NCBI GenBank assembly: GCA_904395885.1
Contig: CAJFOF010000070.1
Span: 1-44,484 of the forward strand
Reading direction: 5' to 3'
Length of the DNA stretch: 44,484 nucleotides
Source of the DNA: an uncultured Lachnospiraceae bacterium
GTDB taxonomy: Bacteria > Bacillota > Clostridia > Lachnospirales > Lachnospiraceae
In this document: piece by piece, positions 1-8,419 of the stretch
Layout of the letters: each line of letters begins with the position of its first letter
How positions within the stretch are numbered: position 1 is the first letter of the stretch
Program-made: the position numbers and the translations under genes
The notes under the pieces: generated by a model
Databases searched by the model: none
Seen by the model: the letters and a program-made list of their open reading frames with translations, nothing else
Told to the model about the DNA's origin: nothing

Positions 1-106
1 AGGAGGCCGAAAGGCCGGAATCCGAATATTCCCGGGATTGCGAGAGCGCCGAAGGCGCGGAGCAATCGCTTTCAAAAAAGGAGAGAAAGAGTATAGCGGA
101 GAAAGG
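1..106 (+). promoter_or_regulatory. GC-rich structured leader upstream of speD
   Basis: This stretch contains nested complementary segments. GGCC-gaaa-GGCC forms a tetraloop hairpin at about 5-16. GATTGC (37-42) pairs with GCAATC (61-66) around an inner GCGCC-gaa-GGCGC hairpin. A purine-rich tract with GGAGAG and GGAGAAAGG follows and leads into the speD start. Structure is seen directly; no riboswitch class could be assigned. It may be a cis-regulatory leader for the polyamine operon or the end of an upstream element cut by the window edge. Confidence 0.4.
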
Positions 107-877
107 ATGGACGCCTTTATGGGAGAAAAATTACAGCTTTACGGTTTTAACAATCTGACGAAAGCCCTGAGCTTTAACATTTACGACGTCTGTTATGCAA
201 AGACAGCAAGGGAGCAGAGGGATTACATTGCCTATATTGATGCTCAGTACAATTCGGAGAGACTGAAAAATATCCTGACGACTCTGACGGATATGATTGG
301 CGCTAAAGTTTTGAATATCGCCATGCAGGATTATGAACCCCAGGGCGCGTCTGTGACCATCCTGATCGCGGAGGGGTCTATGATCCCGGCGGGGGACACC
401 ATTGTGGCACACTTGGACAAAAGCCACGTGACCGTACACACCTACCCGGAGTACCATCCGGAGACCAGTCTGGCCACCTTTCGCGTGGACATCGATGTGG
501 CCACCTGCGGAGAGATCACGCCGCTCTCGACTTTAGACTATCTGATCGGTTCCTTTGATTCCGACATTATCGCCATCGACTACCGGGTCAGAGGCTTTAC
601 GAGAAATGTAGATGGAAAAAAAGTATTTCTGGACCACAAGGTAGCGTCGATCCAGGACTATATTTCACCGGAGATCCTGCGCCGCTATGATGCTGTGGAC
701 ATCAATGTGTACGGGGCTAACATGTTCCACACAAAGATGATGGTAAAGGACATTGATCTCCAGAATTACCTGTTTAAGACCGATGCCTATGAACTTCCGC
801 CGACGCTGCGGCTGGAGATCACCAACAATCTCCGCAGGGAGATGATCGAGATTTTCAGCGGGCGCAATATTTATTAA
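107..877 (+). CDS. speD: S-adenosylmethionine decarboxylase proenzyme, SpeD
   Basis: SpeD decarboxylates S-adenosylmethionine to give the aminopropyl donor used by spermidine synthase. The protein has the bacterial class I layout, near the usual 264 residues when started at ATG 107 (256 aa). The pyruvoyl-forming site is visible as Asp-Lys-Ser-His-Val-Thr-Val-His at residues 104-111. Cleavage is expected between Lys105 and Ser106, which would become the pyruvoyl group. The N-terminal block [17 protein letters not shown] and the late [13 protein letters not shown] are typical. ATG 107 has GGAG 5-8 bases upstream; ATG 119 is an alternative, and the open frame extends further back without support. 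It is first in a polyamine operon, 31 bp before speA. Confidence 0.93.
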   Translation: MDAFMGEKLQLYGFNNLTKALSFNIYDVCYAKTAREQRDYIAYIDAQYNSERLKNILTTLTDMIGAKVLNIAMQDYEPQGASVTILIAEGSMIPAGDTIVAHLDKSHVTVHTYPEYHPETSLATFRVDIDVATCGEITPLSTLDYLIGSFDSDIIAIDYRVRGFTRNVDGKKVFLDHKVASIQDYISPEILRRYDAVDINVYGANMFHTKMMVKDIDLQNYLFKTDAYELPPTLRLEITNNLRREMIEIFSGRNIY

Positions 878-908
878 AGGCAAGACTGATGAAAAGGAGA
901 TGTGAGGC

Positions 909-2366
909 ATGAAACCGTTGTCTCAGGAGCGGGCGCCCATCTATGAGGCGCTGGAAGAGTTCAAGAAAATGAGGGTTGTCCCCTTCGATGTGCCGGGGCA
1001 CAAAAGGGGAAGGGGTAACCCAGAGCTGACCCGGCTTTTGGGGGAAGCCTGTGTTTCCATGGATGTCAATTCCATGAAGCCGCTGGACAATCTCTGTCAT
1101 CCTGTCTCTGTAATCCGGGAGGCGGAGGAGCTGGCGGCCCAGGCTTTCGGCGCGGCTCACGCCTTTCTGATGGTGGGCGGCACGACCTCCGCTGTTCAGA
1201 GTATGATCCTGTCCGTGGCAAAGAGGGGGGATGAGATCATTCTTCCCAGAAATGTTCACCGCAGTGTCATGGGGGCTATGGTTCTGTGCGGGGCGATTCC
1301 GGTCTATGTCAATCCGGAATGTGATGACCGGCTGGGCATTCCTCTGGGAATGAGCGTGGCGGCTGTAAAGAAGGCGATTGAAGAGCACCCCAGAGCCAAG
1401 GCGATCCTGGTGAACAATCCGACGTATTACGGGATCTGTTCAGACATCAGGTCCATCGTCAAACTGGCCCACGAGAAAGGGATGCTGTGTCTGGCGGATG
1501 AGGCCCACGGAACCCATTTCTATTTTGGGGAAGGTCTTCCGGTATCTGCTATGGCGGCCGGGGCGGATATGGCTGCGGTCTCCATGCACAAATCCGGCGG
1601 CAGCCTGACTCAGAGTTCTCTGCTTCTCACAGGGCCGGCGGTTTCGGCAGGCTATGTGCGCCAGATCATCAACCTGACCCAGACCACCAGCGGTTCCTAC
1701 CTGCTGCTTTCCAGCCTGGATATTTCCAGAAGAAATCTGGCCCTGAGGGGAAAAGAGGCCTTTGCCAGAGTGGTAGAACTGGCCAATTACGCCAGAAAAG
1801 AGATTAACGCCATCGGCGGCTATTACGCCTATTCCCGGGAGCTGATCAATGGCGACAGCATATACGATTTTGATGTGACCAAACTTTCGGTCAACACCCT
1901 GGATGTAGGGCTGGCCGGAATCGAAGTCTATGATCTTTTGAGAGATGAGTACGATATCCAGATTGAATTTGGGGATCTGGGAAATATTCTGGCTTACCTT
2001 TCCATCGGGGACCGGCCACGGGAGATCGAGCGCCTGGTATCGGCGCTGTCGGAAGTGCGCCGCCGGTTCGGAAGGGACAAATCAGGCCTGATGAAGCAGG
2101 AGTATATCGATCCTGAGGTGGCGGTATCCCCCCAGGACGCCTTTTATTCGGAAAAAGAGTCTCTGCCGATCCGTGAGACGGCGGGGAGAGTCTGCAGCGA
2201 ATTTGTCATGTGTTATCCGCCGGGGATCCCGATCCTGGCTCCAGGCGAGAGGATTACGAAGGAAATCCTGGATTACATTGAGTATGCCAAGAAAAAAGGA
2301 TGCTCGATGACCGGCCCTGAGGATTCGGAGATTCTGCGGCTGAATGTGTTAAAGGACAGCATATAA
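909..2366 (+). CDS. speA: Arginine (Orn/Lys/Arg family) decarboxylase, SpeA
   Basis: This is a PLP-dependent basic amino acid decarboxylase of the aminotransferase-fold group III, most likely making agmatine from arginine because agmatinase lies downstream. At 485 residues it matches the short Bacillus SpeA type rather than the >700-residue inducible E. coli enzymes. Visible features are the PGHKRG motif near residue 25, GGTTSA near 90, the DEAHGTH PLP-pocket motif near 195, and Ser-Met-His-Lys-Ser-Gly-Gly with the PLP lysine at Lys228. The C-terminal PPGIPILAPGE motif is also present. The start has GGAGATGTGAGG upstream. Lysine decarboxylase activity cannot be excluded from sequence, but the operon argues for arginine. 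Confidence 0.9.
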   Translation: MKPLSQERAPIYEALEEFKKMRVVPFDVPGHKRGRGNPELTRLLGEACVSMDVNSMKPLDNLCHPVSVIREAEELAAQAFGAAHAFLMVGGTTSAVQSMILSVAKRGDEIILPRNVHRSVMGAMVLCGAIPVYVNPECDDRLGIPLGMSVAAVKKAIEEHPRAKAILVNNPTYYGICSDIRSIVKLAHEKGMLCLADEAHGTHFYFGEGLPVSAMAAGADMAAVSMHKSGGSLTQSSLLLTGPAVSAGYVRQIINLTQTTSGSYLLLSSLDISRRNLALRGKEAFARVVELANYARKEINAIGGYYAYSRELINGDSIYDFDVTKLSVNTLDVGLAGIEVYDLLRDEYDIQIEFGDLGNILAYLSIGDRPREIERLVSALSEVRRRFGRDKSGLMKQEYIDPEVAVSPQDAFYSEKESLPIRETAGRVCSEFVMCYPPGIPILAPGERITKEILDYIEYAKKKGCSMTGPEDSEILRLNVLKDSI

Positions 2367-2378
2367 GGAGGAAAAAGA

Positions 2379-3239
2379 ATGGATTACTGGTTTTCGGAAT
2401 TCCAGACGCCCCATGTGAAATTTTCGATTCGCATTGACCGCCAGCTTTTTTGCGGCCAGAGCGAATTTCAGCGGATTGATGTCTTTGATTCACCGGAATT
2501 CGGACGGTTTCTGGCCCTGGACGGGTATATGATGCTGACGGAAAAAGATGAGTTTATATACCATGAAATGATCACCCATGTGCCTATGGCAGTCCATCCC
2601 AGGGTGAAAGATGTGCTGGTGATCGGCGCCGGGGACGGAGGCGTGATCCGGGAGCTGACCCGGTATCCGGACGTGGAGCATATCGACATGGTGGAGATCG
2701 ACCCGCTGGTGGTGGAGGTCTGCAAAAAGTACCTGCCAAAGACGGCCTGCCGCCTGGACGACCCCAGATTGTCCATCCACTATGAGGACGGCCTGCGGTT
2801 TATCCGCTCCTGCGAGGACTGCTACGATCTGATCATTGTGGATTCCACGGATCCTTTCGGCCCCGGGGAAGGGCTGTTCACCAGAGAGTTTTACGGGAAT
2901 TGCTACAAGGCGTTAAGGGAGGACGGCATCATGGTCAATCAGCATGAAAGCCCCTTCTACAGCGAGGACGCCATCGCCTGCCAGAGAGCGCACAAAAGGA
3001 TCGTAGAATCCTTCCCTATCAGTAAGGTGTATCAGGCCCATATTCCTACCTACCCATCGGGGCATTGGCTGTTTGGCTTTGCCTCCAAAAAGTATCACCC
3101 ACTGAGGGATCTGGATGAGGTGAGGTGGAATATGCGGGGACTGGACTGCAACTACTATACCACCACGCTGCACAAAGGGGCTTTCTATATCCCCGCATAC
3201 GTAGAGGAGCTGTTAAAAGATGTTGAACAAGAATATTGA
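2379..3239 (+). CDS. speE: Spermidine synthase, SpeE
   Basis: SpeE transfers the aminopropyl group of decarboxylated AdoMet to putrescine, giving spermidine and methylthioadenosine. The 286-residue protein has the family N-terminal beta domain (MDYWFSEFQTP, then a conserved GQSEFQRIDVFDS block). The AdoMet-binding loop VIGAGDGGVIREL lies near residues 80-92, the acidic DMVEIDPLVVEVCK near 105, and the gate/active-site stretch IIVDSTDPFGPGEGLF near 150-165. All expected catalytic aspartates appear present. It starts 12 bp after speA with AAGGAGG upstream and overlaps the start of speB by 20 bp, which indicates translational coupling. Confidence 0.95.
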   Translation: MDYWFSEFQTPHVKFSIRIDRQLFCGQSEFQRIDVFDSPEFGRFLALDGYMMLTEKDEFIYHEMITHVPMAVHPRVKDVLVIGAGDGGVIRELTRYPDVEHIDMVEIDPLVVEVCKKYLPKTACRLDDPRLSIHYEDGLRFIRSCEDCYDLIIVDSTDPFGPGEGLFTREFYGNCYKALREDGIMVNQHESPFYSEDAIACQRAHKRIVESFPISKVYQAHIPTYPSGHWLFGFASKKYHPLRDLDEVRWNMRGLDCNYYTTTLHKGAFYIPAYVEELLKDVEQEY

Positions 3240-4074
3240 GGTATTTATGGGGTGTGACGCTTCCTGGGAGGAGGCAGATACCGTTTTGTTCGGAGCGCCC
3301 TTCGATTCCACCACATCCTTCCGCCCGGGGACCCGTTTTGGCTGCGGCGCCATCCGCCGGGAGTCCTATGGGCTGGAGTGCTACAGTCCCTACCAGGACA
3401 GGGATCTGGAAGATAAAAAGATACTGGACAGCGGCGACCTGGAGCTGTGTCTGGGGGATGCGAAAAAAGCTCTGGACCAGATTGAGGAGAGGGCGGAGAT
3501 TATTCTCTCCGGAGAGAAGCGCCCGTTTCTGCTGGGCGGGGAGCATCTGGTGACGCTGGGAGCCTTCCGGGCTGTCCACCGCCATTTCCCGGAGGTGTCG
3601 ATTATTCACTTTGACGCTCACGCGGATCTGCGTCAGGAATACCTGGATGCTGAACTGTCCCACGCCTGCGTCCTGCGCCGGTGCTGGGAGCTGGTAGGAG
3701 ACGGAAAGATTTTCCAATTTGGCATCCGCTCTGGGGACCGGTCAGAATTTTTGTGGGGGCAGGACCATGTGACCACCAGAAAATTTGATTTTTCCGGTCT
3801 GGAGGAGACTCTGGATATGCTGAAGGGAAAGCCGGTCTATTTTACCCTGGATCTGGATGTTATGGATCCCTCTGTTTTCCCGGGAACCGGGACGCCGGAG
3901 CCGGGCGGTGTCAGCTTTGACGCCCTGCGCCAGGCCGCAACCCTGGTGTGCCGCAAGGCGTGGATCGTGGGCTGCGACGTCAACGAGCTGAGTCCTCACT
4001 ACGATATGAGCGGGATCTCGACGGCGGCTGCCTGCAAGATTGTGCGGGAAATGCTGCTTGCCTTTCCGGAATAA
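3220..4074 (+). CDS. speB: Agmatinase, SpeB (ureohydrolase family)
   Basis: Agmatinase hydrolyses agmatine to putrescine and urea, linking SpeA to SpeE. The 284-residue protein shows the dimanganese ligands of the arginase/agmatinase family: GGEH near residue 107, FDAHADLR near 130, and DLDVMDPS near 212, followed by GTGTPEPGG. The FGAPFDSTTSFRPGTRFG opening is typical of bacterial agmatinases. The start overlaps the end of speE by 20 bp. Arginase or guanidinobutyrase activity is possible in this family, but the neighbours make agmatinase the natural assignment. Confidence 0.92.
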   Translation: MLNKNIEVFMGCDASWEEADTVLFGAPFDSTTSFRPGTRFGCGAIRRESYGLECYSPYQDRDLEDKKILDSGDLELCLGDAKKALDQIEERAEIILSGEKRPFLLGGEHLVTLGAFRAVHRHFPEVSIIHFDAHADLRQEYLDAELSHACVLRRCWELVGDGKIFQFGIRSGDRSEFLWGQDHVTTRKFDFSGLEETLDMLKGKPVYFTLDLDVMDPSVFPGTGTPEPGGVSFDALRQAATLVCRKAWIVGCDVNELSPHYDMSGISTAAACKIVREMLLAFPE

Positions 4075-4132
4075 AAATGGTAACAGTTGAGTTTTGACAG
4101 ATAGAAGATAGAATTTTGCCGACAGGAGGAAA

Positions 4133-5341
4133 ATGAAAATGGGAAAAGTATTAGTGATCGGATGCGGAGGCGTTGCCTCTGTCGCTATCCACAAGTGCTG
4201 CCAGAACAGCGATGTATTTACGGAGGTCTGCATTGCCAGCCGCACCAAATCCAAATGTGACGCATTGAAAGAAAAGCTGGAGCCGACAACCAAGACAAAG
4301 ATTACCACAGCTCAGGTGGACGCCAATCAGGTGGATCAACTGATCGCTCTGATTGAGAAGGAAAAGCCGGATGTTGTGCTGAACCTGGCTCTGCCGTATC
4401 AGGATCTGACGATTATGGACGCCTGCCTTGCTACCAAGACCAACTACGTGGATACCGCCAACTACGAGCCGGAGGACACGGCAAAATTTGAGTATAGCTG
4501 GCAGTGGGCCTACAGAGAGCGCTTTGAAAAGGCGGGAATCACAGCCCTGCTGGGAAGCGGCTTTGACCCGGGTGTTACCAGCGTTTTCTCCGCTTACGCA
4601 TTAAAGCATGAGTTTGATGAGATCAATTACATTGATATCCTGGACTGCAACGGCGGCGACCACGGCTACCCCTTTGCAACCAACTTTAACCCGGAGATCA
4701 ATATCCGGGAGGTTTCCGCAAAGGGCTCCTACTGGGAGGACGGCCATTGGGTAGAGACCGAACCTATGGAGATCAAGAGAGTTTACAATTTTAAAGAGGT
4801 GGGTGAGAAGGATATGTATCTTCTCCACCACGAAGAGATTGAGAGCCTGGCGCTGAACATCCCGGGCATCAAGAGAATCCGCTTCTTCATGACTTTTGGC
4901 CAGAGCTATCTGACCCACTTAAAATGCCTGGAGAACGTGGGCATGACCTCCATTGAGCCGATTATGTATGAAGGAAAGGAAATCATTCCTCTGCAGTTTT
5001 TAAAGGCAGTCCTTCCGGATCCCTCTACTCTTGGCCCAAGGACAAAGGGAAAGACCAACATCGGCTGCATTTTCCGGGGCAAGAAGGACGGAAAAGAGAA
5101 GAATTACTACCTGTACAATATCTGCGACCATGAGGAGTGCTACAAAGAAGTGGGCTCTCAGGCGGTAGCCTACACCACAGGCGTTCCCGCGATGATCGGG
5201 GCCATGATGGTGATGACCGGCCAGTGGAATAAGCCGGGCGTCTACAACATGGAAGAATTCGATCCCGATCCCTTTATGGATGCGCTGAACAAATGGGGAC
5301 TTCCCTGGAGAGAGGACCGGGATCCGGTTCTGGTAGACTGA
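4133..5341 (+). CDS. Carboxy(nor)spermidine synthase, saccharopine dehydrogenase family
   Basis: The protein (402 aa) belongs to the saccharopine dehydrogenase-like family. In polyamine operons these enzymes condense aspartate semialdehyde with putrescine or diaminopropane, using NADPH, to make carboxyspermidine or carboxynorspermidine. A Rossmann motif VLVIGCGGVASVAIHKC is at residues 5-21 and LGSGFDPGVTSVFSAYA near 142. The closing PAMIGAMMVMTGQWNKPGVYNMEEFDPDPFM is typical of this subgroup. A GGAGG site lies just upstream and the stop overlaps the nspC start (TGATG). Assignment rests on family recognition plus the adjacent decarboxylase; true saccharopine dehydrogenase in lysine metabolism is unlikely here. 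Confidence 0.88.
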   Translation: MKMGKVLVIGCGGVASVAIHKCCQNSDVFTEVCIASRTKSKCDALKEKLEPTTKTKITTAQVDANQVDQLIALIEKEKPDVVLNLALPYQDLTIMDACLATKTNYVDTANYEPEDTAKFEYSWQWAYRERFEKAGITALLGSGFDPGVTSVFSAYALKHEFDEINYIDILDCNGGDHGYPFATNFNPEINIREVSAKGSYWEDGHWVETEPMEIKRVYNFKEVGEKDMYLLHHEEIESLALNIPGIKRIRFFMTFGQSYLTHLKCLENVGMTSIEPIMYEGKEIIPLQFLKAVLPDPSTLGPRTKGKTNIGCIFRGKKDGKEKNYYLYNICDHEECYKEVGSQAVAYTTGVPAMIGAMMVMTGQWNKPGVYNMEEFDPDPFMDALNKWGLPWREDRDPVLVD

Positions 5342-6471
5342 TGGGAGCAGCAGGAGCACCCTCCACACCGTATTTTCTGGTGGACGAGGAGCGGCTGACC
5401 AAAAATCTGGAGCTGTTAAAGCGGGTGGCGGAGGAGGCCGGCTGTAAGATTTTGCTGGCTCAGAAGGCCTTTTCCATGTTTTCCTGCTATCCGCTCCTGA
5501 GAAAATACCTGGCCGGAACCACGGCCAGCGGCCTCTACGAGGCCAGGCTGGGTCACGAGGAGTTTGGCGGGGAGACCCACGTGTTCTCCCCCGCCTACCG
5601 TCCGGAAGAATTTGACCAGCTTTTGCAGTACGTGGACGATGTGGTCTTTAATTCCCCGGCCCAGGTGAGAAAATACGCAGAGAGAGCCAGGGCTGCCGGA
5701 AAATCTGTGGGGCTGCGGGTCAACCCGGAATGTTCCACCCAGGAAGGCCACGCCATCTACGATCCCTGCGCCCCGGGATCCCGCCTGGGAACCACGGTGG
5801 AAAACTTTGATGAGAGCCTGCTGCCCCTTCTGGACGGCCTCCATTTCCATACTCTGTGCGAGCAAAATTCCGACGCCCTGGAGGTGACGGTACAGGCTTT
5901 TGAGGAAAAATTCGGGAAATATCTCTCAGGTATGAGATGGCTGAACCTGGGCGGAGGCCACCACATCACCCGCCCGGATTACGATGTGGAGAGACTTATC
6001 AGGATTATTCGCCATCTGAAGGAGACCTACGGGGTGGAAGTATATCTGGAGCCGGGGGAGGCGGTGGTGCTCAACGCCGGGTTTCTGGTCTCACAGGTTC
6101 TGGAGGTCGTGGACAACCAGATGAAGATCGCCATTTTGGACGCCTCGGCGGCCTGCCACATGCCGGATGTTCTGGAAATGCCCTACCGCCCGCCTCTGGC
6201 AGGAAGCGGGGAACCGGGAGAAAAGGCGTACACCTACCGCCTGGCCGGCCCCACCTGCCTGGCCGGAGATGTGATCGGAGATTATTCTTTCGATGAAGAG
6301 CTGAGGGAGGGAAGCATCGTAGTATTTGAGGATATGGCCCTCTACACCATGGTAAAGACCAATACCTTTAACGGGATGGCCCTGCCTGCTATCGCCTGGC
6401 GGGGAAAAGACGGGGATGTCAGGACGGTAAAGGAATTTGGGTATGAGGATTTTCGAGAGAGATTATCGTAA
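5341..6471 (+). CDS. nspC: Carboxynorspermidine/carboxyspermidine decarboxylase, NspC
   Basis: NspC removes the carboxyl group of carboxy(nor)spermidine to give (nor)spermidine. It is a PLP enzyme of the alanine racemase-fold group IV decarboxylases. The length (376 aa) fits the family. PLP Lys42 is in LLAQKAFSMFSCYPLL; other landmarks are GLRVNPEC near residue 122, GLHFHTLCEQ near 167, LNLGGGHHITRPDYD near 201, and LEPGEAVV near 237. The GPTCLAGDVIGDY motif near 304 carries the conserved active-site cysteine. The ATG at 5341 shares a base with the preceding stop; a longer open frame upstream is not supported. It is the last gene of the operon. Confidence 0.93.
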   Translation: MGAAGAPSTPYFLVDEERLTKNLELLKRVAEEAGCKILLAQKAFSMFSCYPLLRKYLAGTTASGLYEARLGHEEFGGETHVFSPAYRPEEFDQLLQYVDDVVFNSPAQVRKYAERARAAGKSVGLRVNPECSTQEGHAIYDPCAPGSRLGTTVENFDESLLPLLDGLHFHTLCEQNSDALEVTVQAFEEKFGKYLSGMRWLNLGGGHHITRPDYDVERLIRIIRHLKETYGVEVYLEPGEAVVLNAGFLVSQVLEVVDNQMKIAILDASAACHMPDVLEMPYRPPLAGSGEPGEKAYTYRLAGPTCLAGDVIGDYSFDEELREGSIVVFEDMALYTMVKTNTFNGMALPAIAWRGKDGDVRTVKEFGYEDFRERLS

Positions 6472-6503
6472 GACAAAAGATGGTGTTACAAGTATAGTTG
6501 CTG

Positions 6504-6540
6504 AAAACAGGATGAAAGTAAGAAAATCATCCTGTTTTTT
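6504..6540 (+). terminator. Rho-independent terminator of the polyamine operon
   Basis: AAAACAGGATGA (6504-6515) pairs with TCATCCTGTTTT (6527-6538), loop of 11 nt, followed by a run of T. The perfect 12-bp stem lies 33 bp after the nspC stop. Confidence 0.92.
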
Positions 6541-6559
6541 CTATGTATGGAAAATGGTA

Positions 6560-6588
6560 TTGACAAATCACCTAATAAATTATTTAAT
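6560..6588 (+). promoter_or_regulatory. Sigma-A type promoter of the kinase/regulator genes
   Basis: TTGACA (6560-6565), a 17-bp spacer, then TTTAAT (6583-6588), placed 34 bp upstream of the histidine kinase start. The -10 element lies inside a palindromic operator (6580-6595). Confidence 0.75.
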
Positions 6589-6595
6589 TAAATAA
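6580..6595. promoter_or_regulatory. Operator copy 1, palindrome TTATTTAATTAAATAA (putative ROK repressor site)
   Basis: A perfect 16-bp palindrome overlaps the -10 box of the kinase promoter. Closely matching copies lie in front of the ROK regulator gene (16253-16268) and of module B (17583-17598). Overlap with the -10 is what repression by occlusion would need. The link to the ROK protein is inferred from its central position and the autoregulatory copy. Confidence 0.7.
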
Positions 6596-6622
6596 AATAT
6601 TGTATGGGGGCAAAATAGGGAT

Positions 6623-8419
6623 ATGAAAATCGGAGAATACATAAAAAAGCAGAGGATTCCGCCTCTTAATCTGTTTTATATTATTTTTACGGCGGCGATG
6701 TCTATATTGACAATTGCGTTATATCTTTATGCGGAAACTGGGAGAATAGAAGCAAAAGAGACAAGCGAACTAACTGCTGATCGAATTAGTATTATGCAGG
6801 AAATTTCTTTAAATATTGAATTGGCAATGAATACATATTCCATGCATTATACGGATCCGGAACTGAACGCGGCATTGCGGGGATTAGATTCATATAATGA
6901 CCCAGAGTATGCAGGCAATAGCCAGTATATCCTAAAGATGATATCGTATATCGTAGGCGGAAACCATATGATTTCTGATATTTGTTTTGCAGGAAACAGG
7001 GGAGGGTTTCTTTCTAAGACCAGCCTTTCAGATGTGGACAGGAAAATGATTCAAGAGGAAATAGAACGTTATCCAGAAGGTGCCCCTTATCAGATTTCAG
7101 AGGTCTATGACAATCAATCTATTTTAGAACAAAGGCAGAGAGTTCTTTTAACACGCCAGATATTCAGTATGAATACTATGGAAAAAGTTGGATATATGGT
7201 TTACTTGCTGGACTTTTCAGAACTTGTTAATGTCATGGAAAGAACGCGATTTTCAGCAGAAGACGAGCTTGGAATGTTTGTCTTCAGCGAAAGCCAGATG
7301 ATATATCAGCAACCTGAAGGCGATATTCCGGACAAAATCAGGCAAAAAGCTTTGGAGCATATTGGAGAGCTTGTGAAGGGGGAGGCAACGGAGCTGACTG
7401 TGGAAGTTGACGGGAAGCCATATGTAGTGACAATGGAACAAGACAGTGTCTCAAAATGGTTTTTCGTTACTTATTACAGAGAAAGTATGTTTTGGCGAGA
7501 GTGCATCGTAGGAAATGTCTGGGTGATTATTTTTATTACAGCTCTCTGCATTTTTATGATTTTCATACAAATCAGATCTTTTCAGTTTCTGAATGAGACG
7601 GTTTACCATTTGAAAAAGGCAATGGAAACGATGGAGGGCGGTAACTTTGTAGAGCTGGATCAAAGATTTGAGAACCATAGTGATTTGCGGGATGTAGTGG
7701 CGGGGTTCAATAAGATGTCGCATTCGCTGAAACAGGTGATACAAGAAAATTATGTTCAGGAATTAAAAAGAAAAGAAGCAGAATTAAAAATGCTTCAGTT
7801 TCAGATAAATCCTCATTTCCTCTATAATACGCTGAATCTGATCAGCTCCCTGGCAGTTCTGGATGGTGAAGAGAGGATCGTGTCTATTACAGACAATATG
7901 GCAGAAATGTTTCGCTATAATATGCAAGGAAATTATTCTGTTACAGTCGAAGACGAGCTGAATCTTATTAAGAGATATCTCGCTATACAGGAATTGAGGT
8001 TTCCGAAAAAGTTTGTGGTGGAGTATGAACTAGATCAGGATCTTTTGCAGTGCAAGATAGAAAAGTTTACCCTTCAGCCGCTGGTAGAAAACGTATTTGC
8101 CCATAATCGGGCAAAAGGAAAACTGCGTATCAAGATTGCGCTGAAGAAGAAAAATGAGGAATTGTATGCTCTTTCGATTTGGGATAACGGTTTTGGCATA
8201 GAACCGCAAAAATTAAAAGAATTAAATGCTAAACTAGAAGAACCAAATTCGGAAGACGCAAAAACGATAGGGATTTTTAATGTAAATAATCGTCTTAAGC
8301 GCAGAACAGGGGATATTTACGGGTTAAAATTATACAGTGAATATAAAGAATGGACAGAGGTTGTAATTATACTGCCAATTAGCGAACTGGATGTGGATTA
8401 TGAAATATTTAATTATTGA
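6623..8419 (+). CDS. YesM-family sensor histidine kinase
   Basis: This is a membrane sensor kinase of the YesM/LytS-like (His_kinase) group that usually controls a carbohydrate transporter. The 598-residue protein has an N-terminal membrane segment (about 17-38), a large extracellular sensor region and a second membrane segment (about 293-313). A HAMP-like linker and the kinase core follow. The phospho-accepting His398 is in FQINPHFLYNTLN. The ATP-binding residues are in QPLVENVFAHN, WDNGFGI and IGIFNVNNRLK. The next gene overlaps its end by 20 bp and encodes the partner regulator. Its base composition is clearly more AT-rich than the polyamine operon before it. Confidence 0.9.
   Translation: MKIGEYIKKQRIPPLNLFYIIFTAAMSILTIALYLYAETGRIEAKETSELTADRISIMQEISLNIELAMNTYSMHYTDPELNAALRGLDSYNDPEYAGNSQYILKMISYIVGGNHMISDICFAGNRGGFLSKTSLSDVDRKMIQEEIERYPEGAPYQISEVYDNQSILEQRQRVLLTRQIFSMNTMEKVGYMVYLLDFSELVNVMERTRFSAEDELGMFVFSESQMIYQQPEGDIPDKIRQKALEHIGELVKGEATELTVEVDGKPYVVTMEQDSVSKWFFVTYYRESMFWRECIVGNVWVIIFITALCIFMIFIQIRSFQFLNETVYHLKKAMETMEGGNFVELDQRFENHSDLRDVVAGFNKMSHSLKQVIQENYVQELKRKEAELKMLQFQINPHFLYNTLNLISSLAVLDGEERIVSITDNMAEMFRYNMQGNYSVTVEDELNLIKRYLAIQELRFPKKFVVEYELDQDLLQCKIEKFTLQPLVENVFAHNRAKGKLRIKIALKKKNEELYALSIWDNGFGIEPQKLKELNAKLEEPNSEDAKTIGIFNVNNRLKRRTGDIYGLKLYSEYKEWTEVVIILPISELDVDYEIFNY

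Noticed and set aside
1-106. Glycine riboswitch in the speD leader
   Set aside because: Only short fragments (GAGAG, CGCCGAAGG) match; the CTCTCAGG and AAAGGAC parts and the expected extra hairpins are absent, and the downstream genes do not use glycine.
4075-4132. TTGACA in the gap before the carboxyspermidine synthase gene as an internal promoter
   Set aside because: No acceptable -10 lies at 16-18 bp; the gap fits a simple intra-operon spacer.
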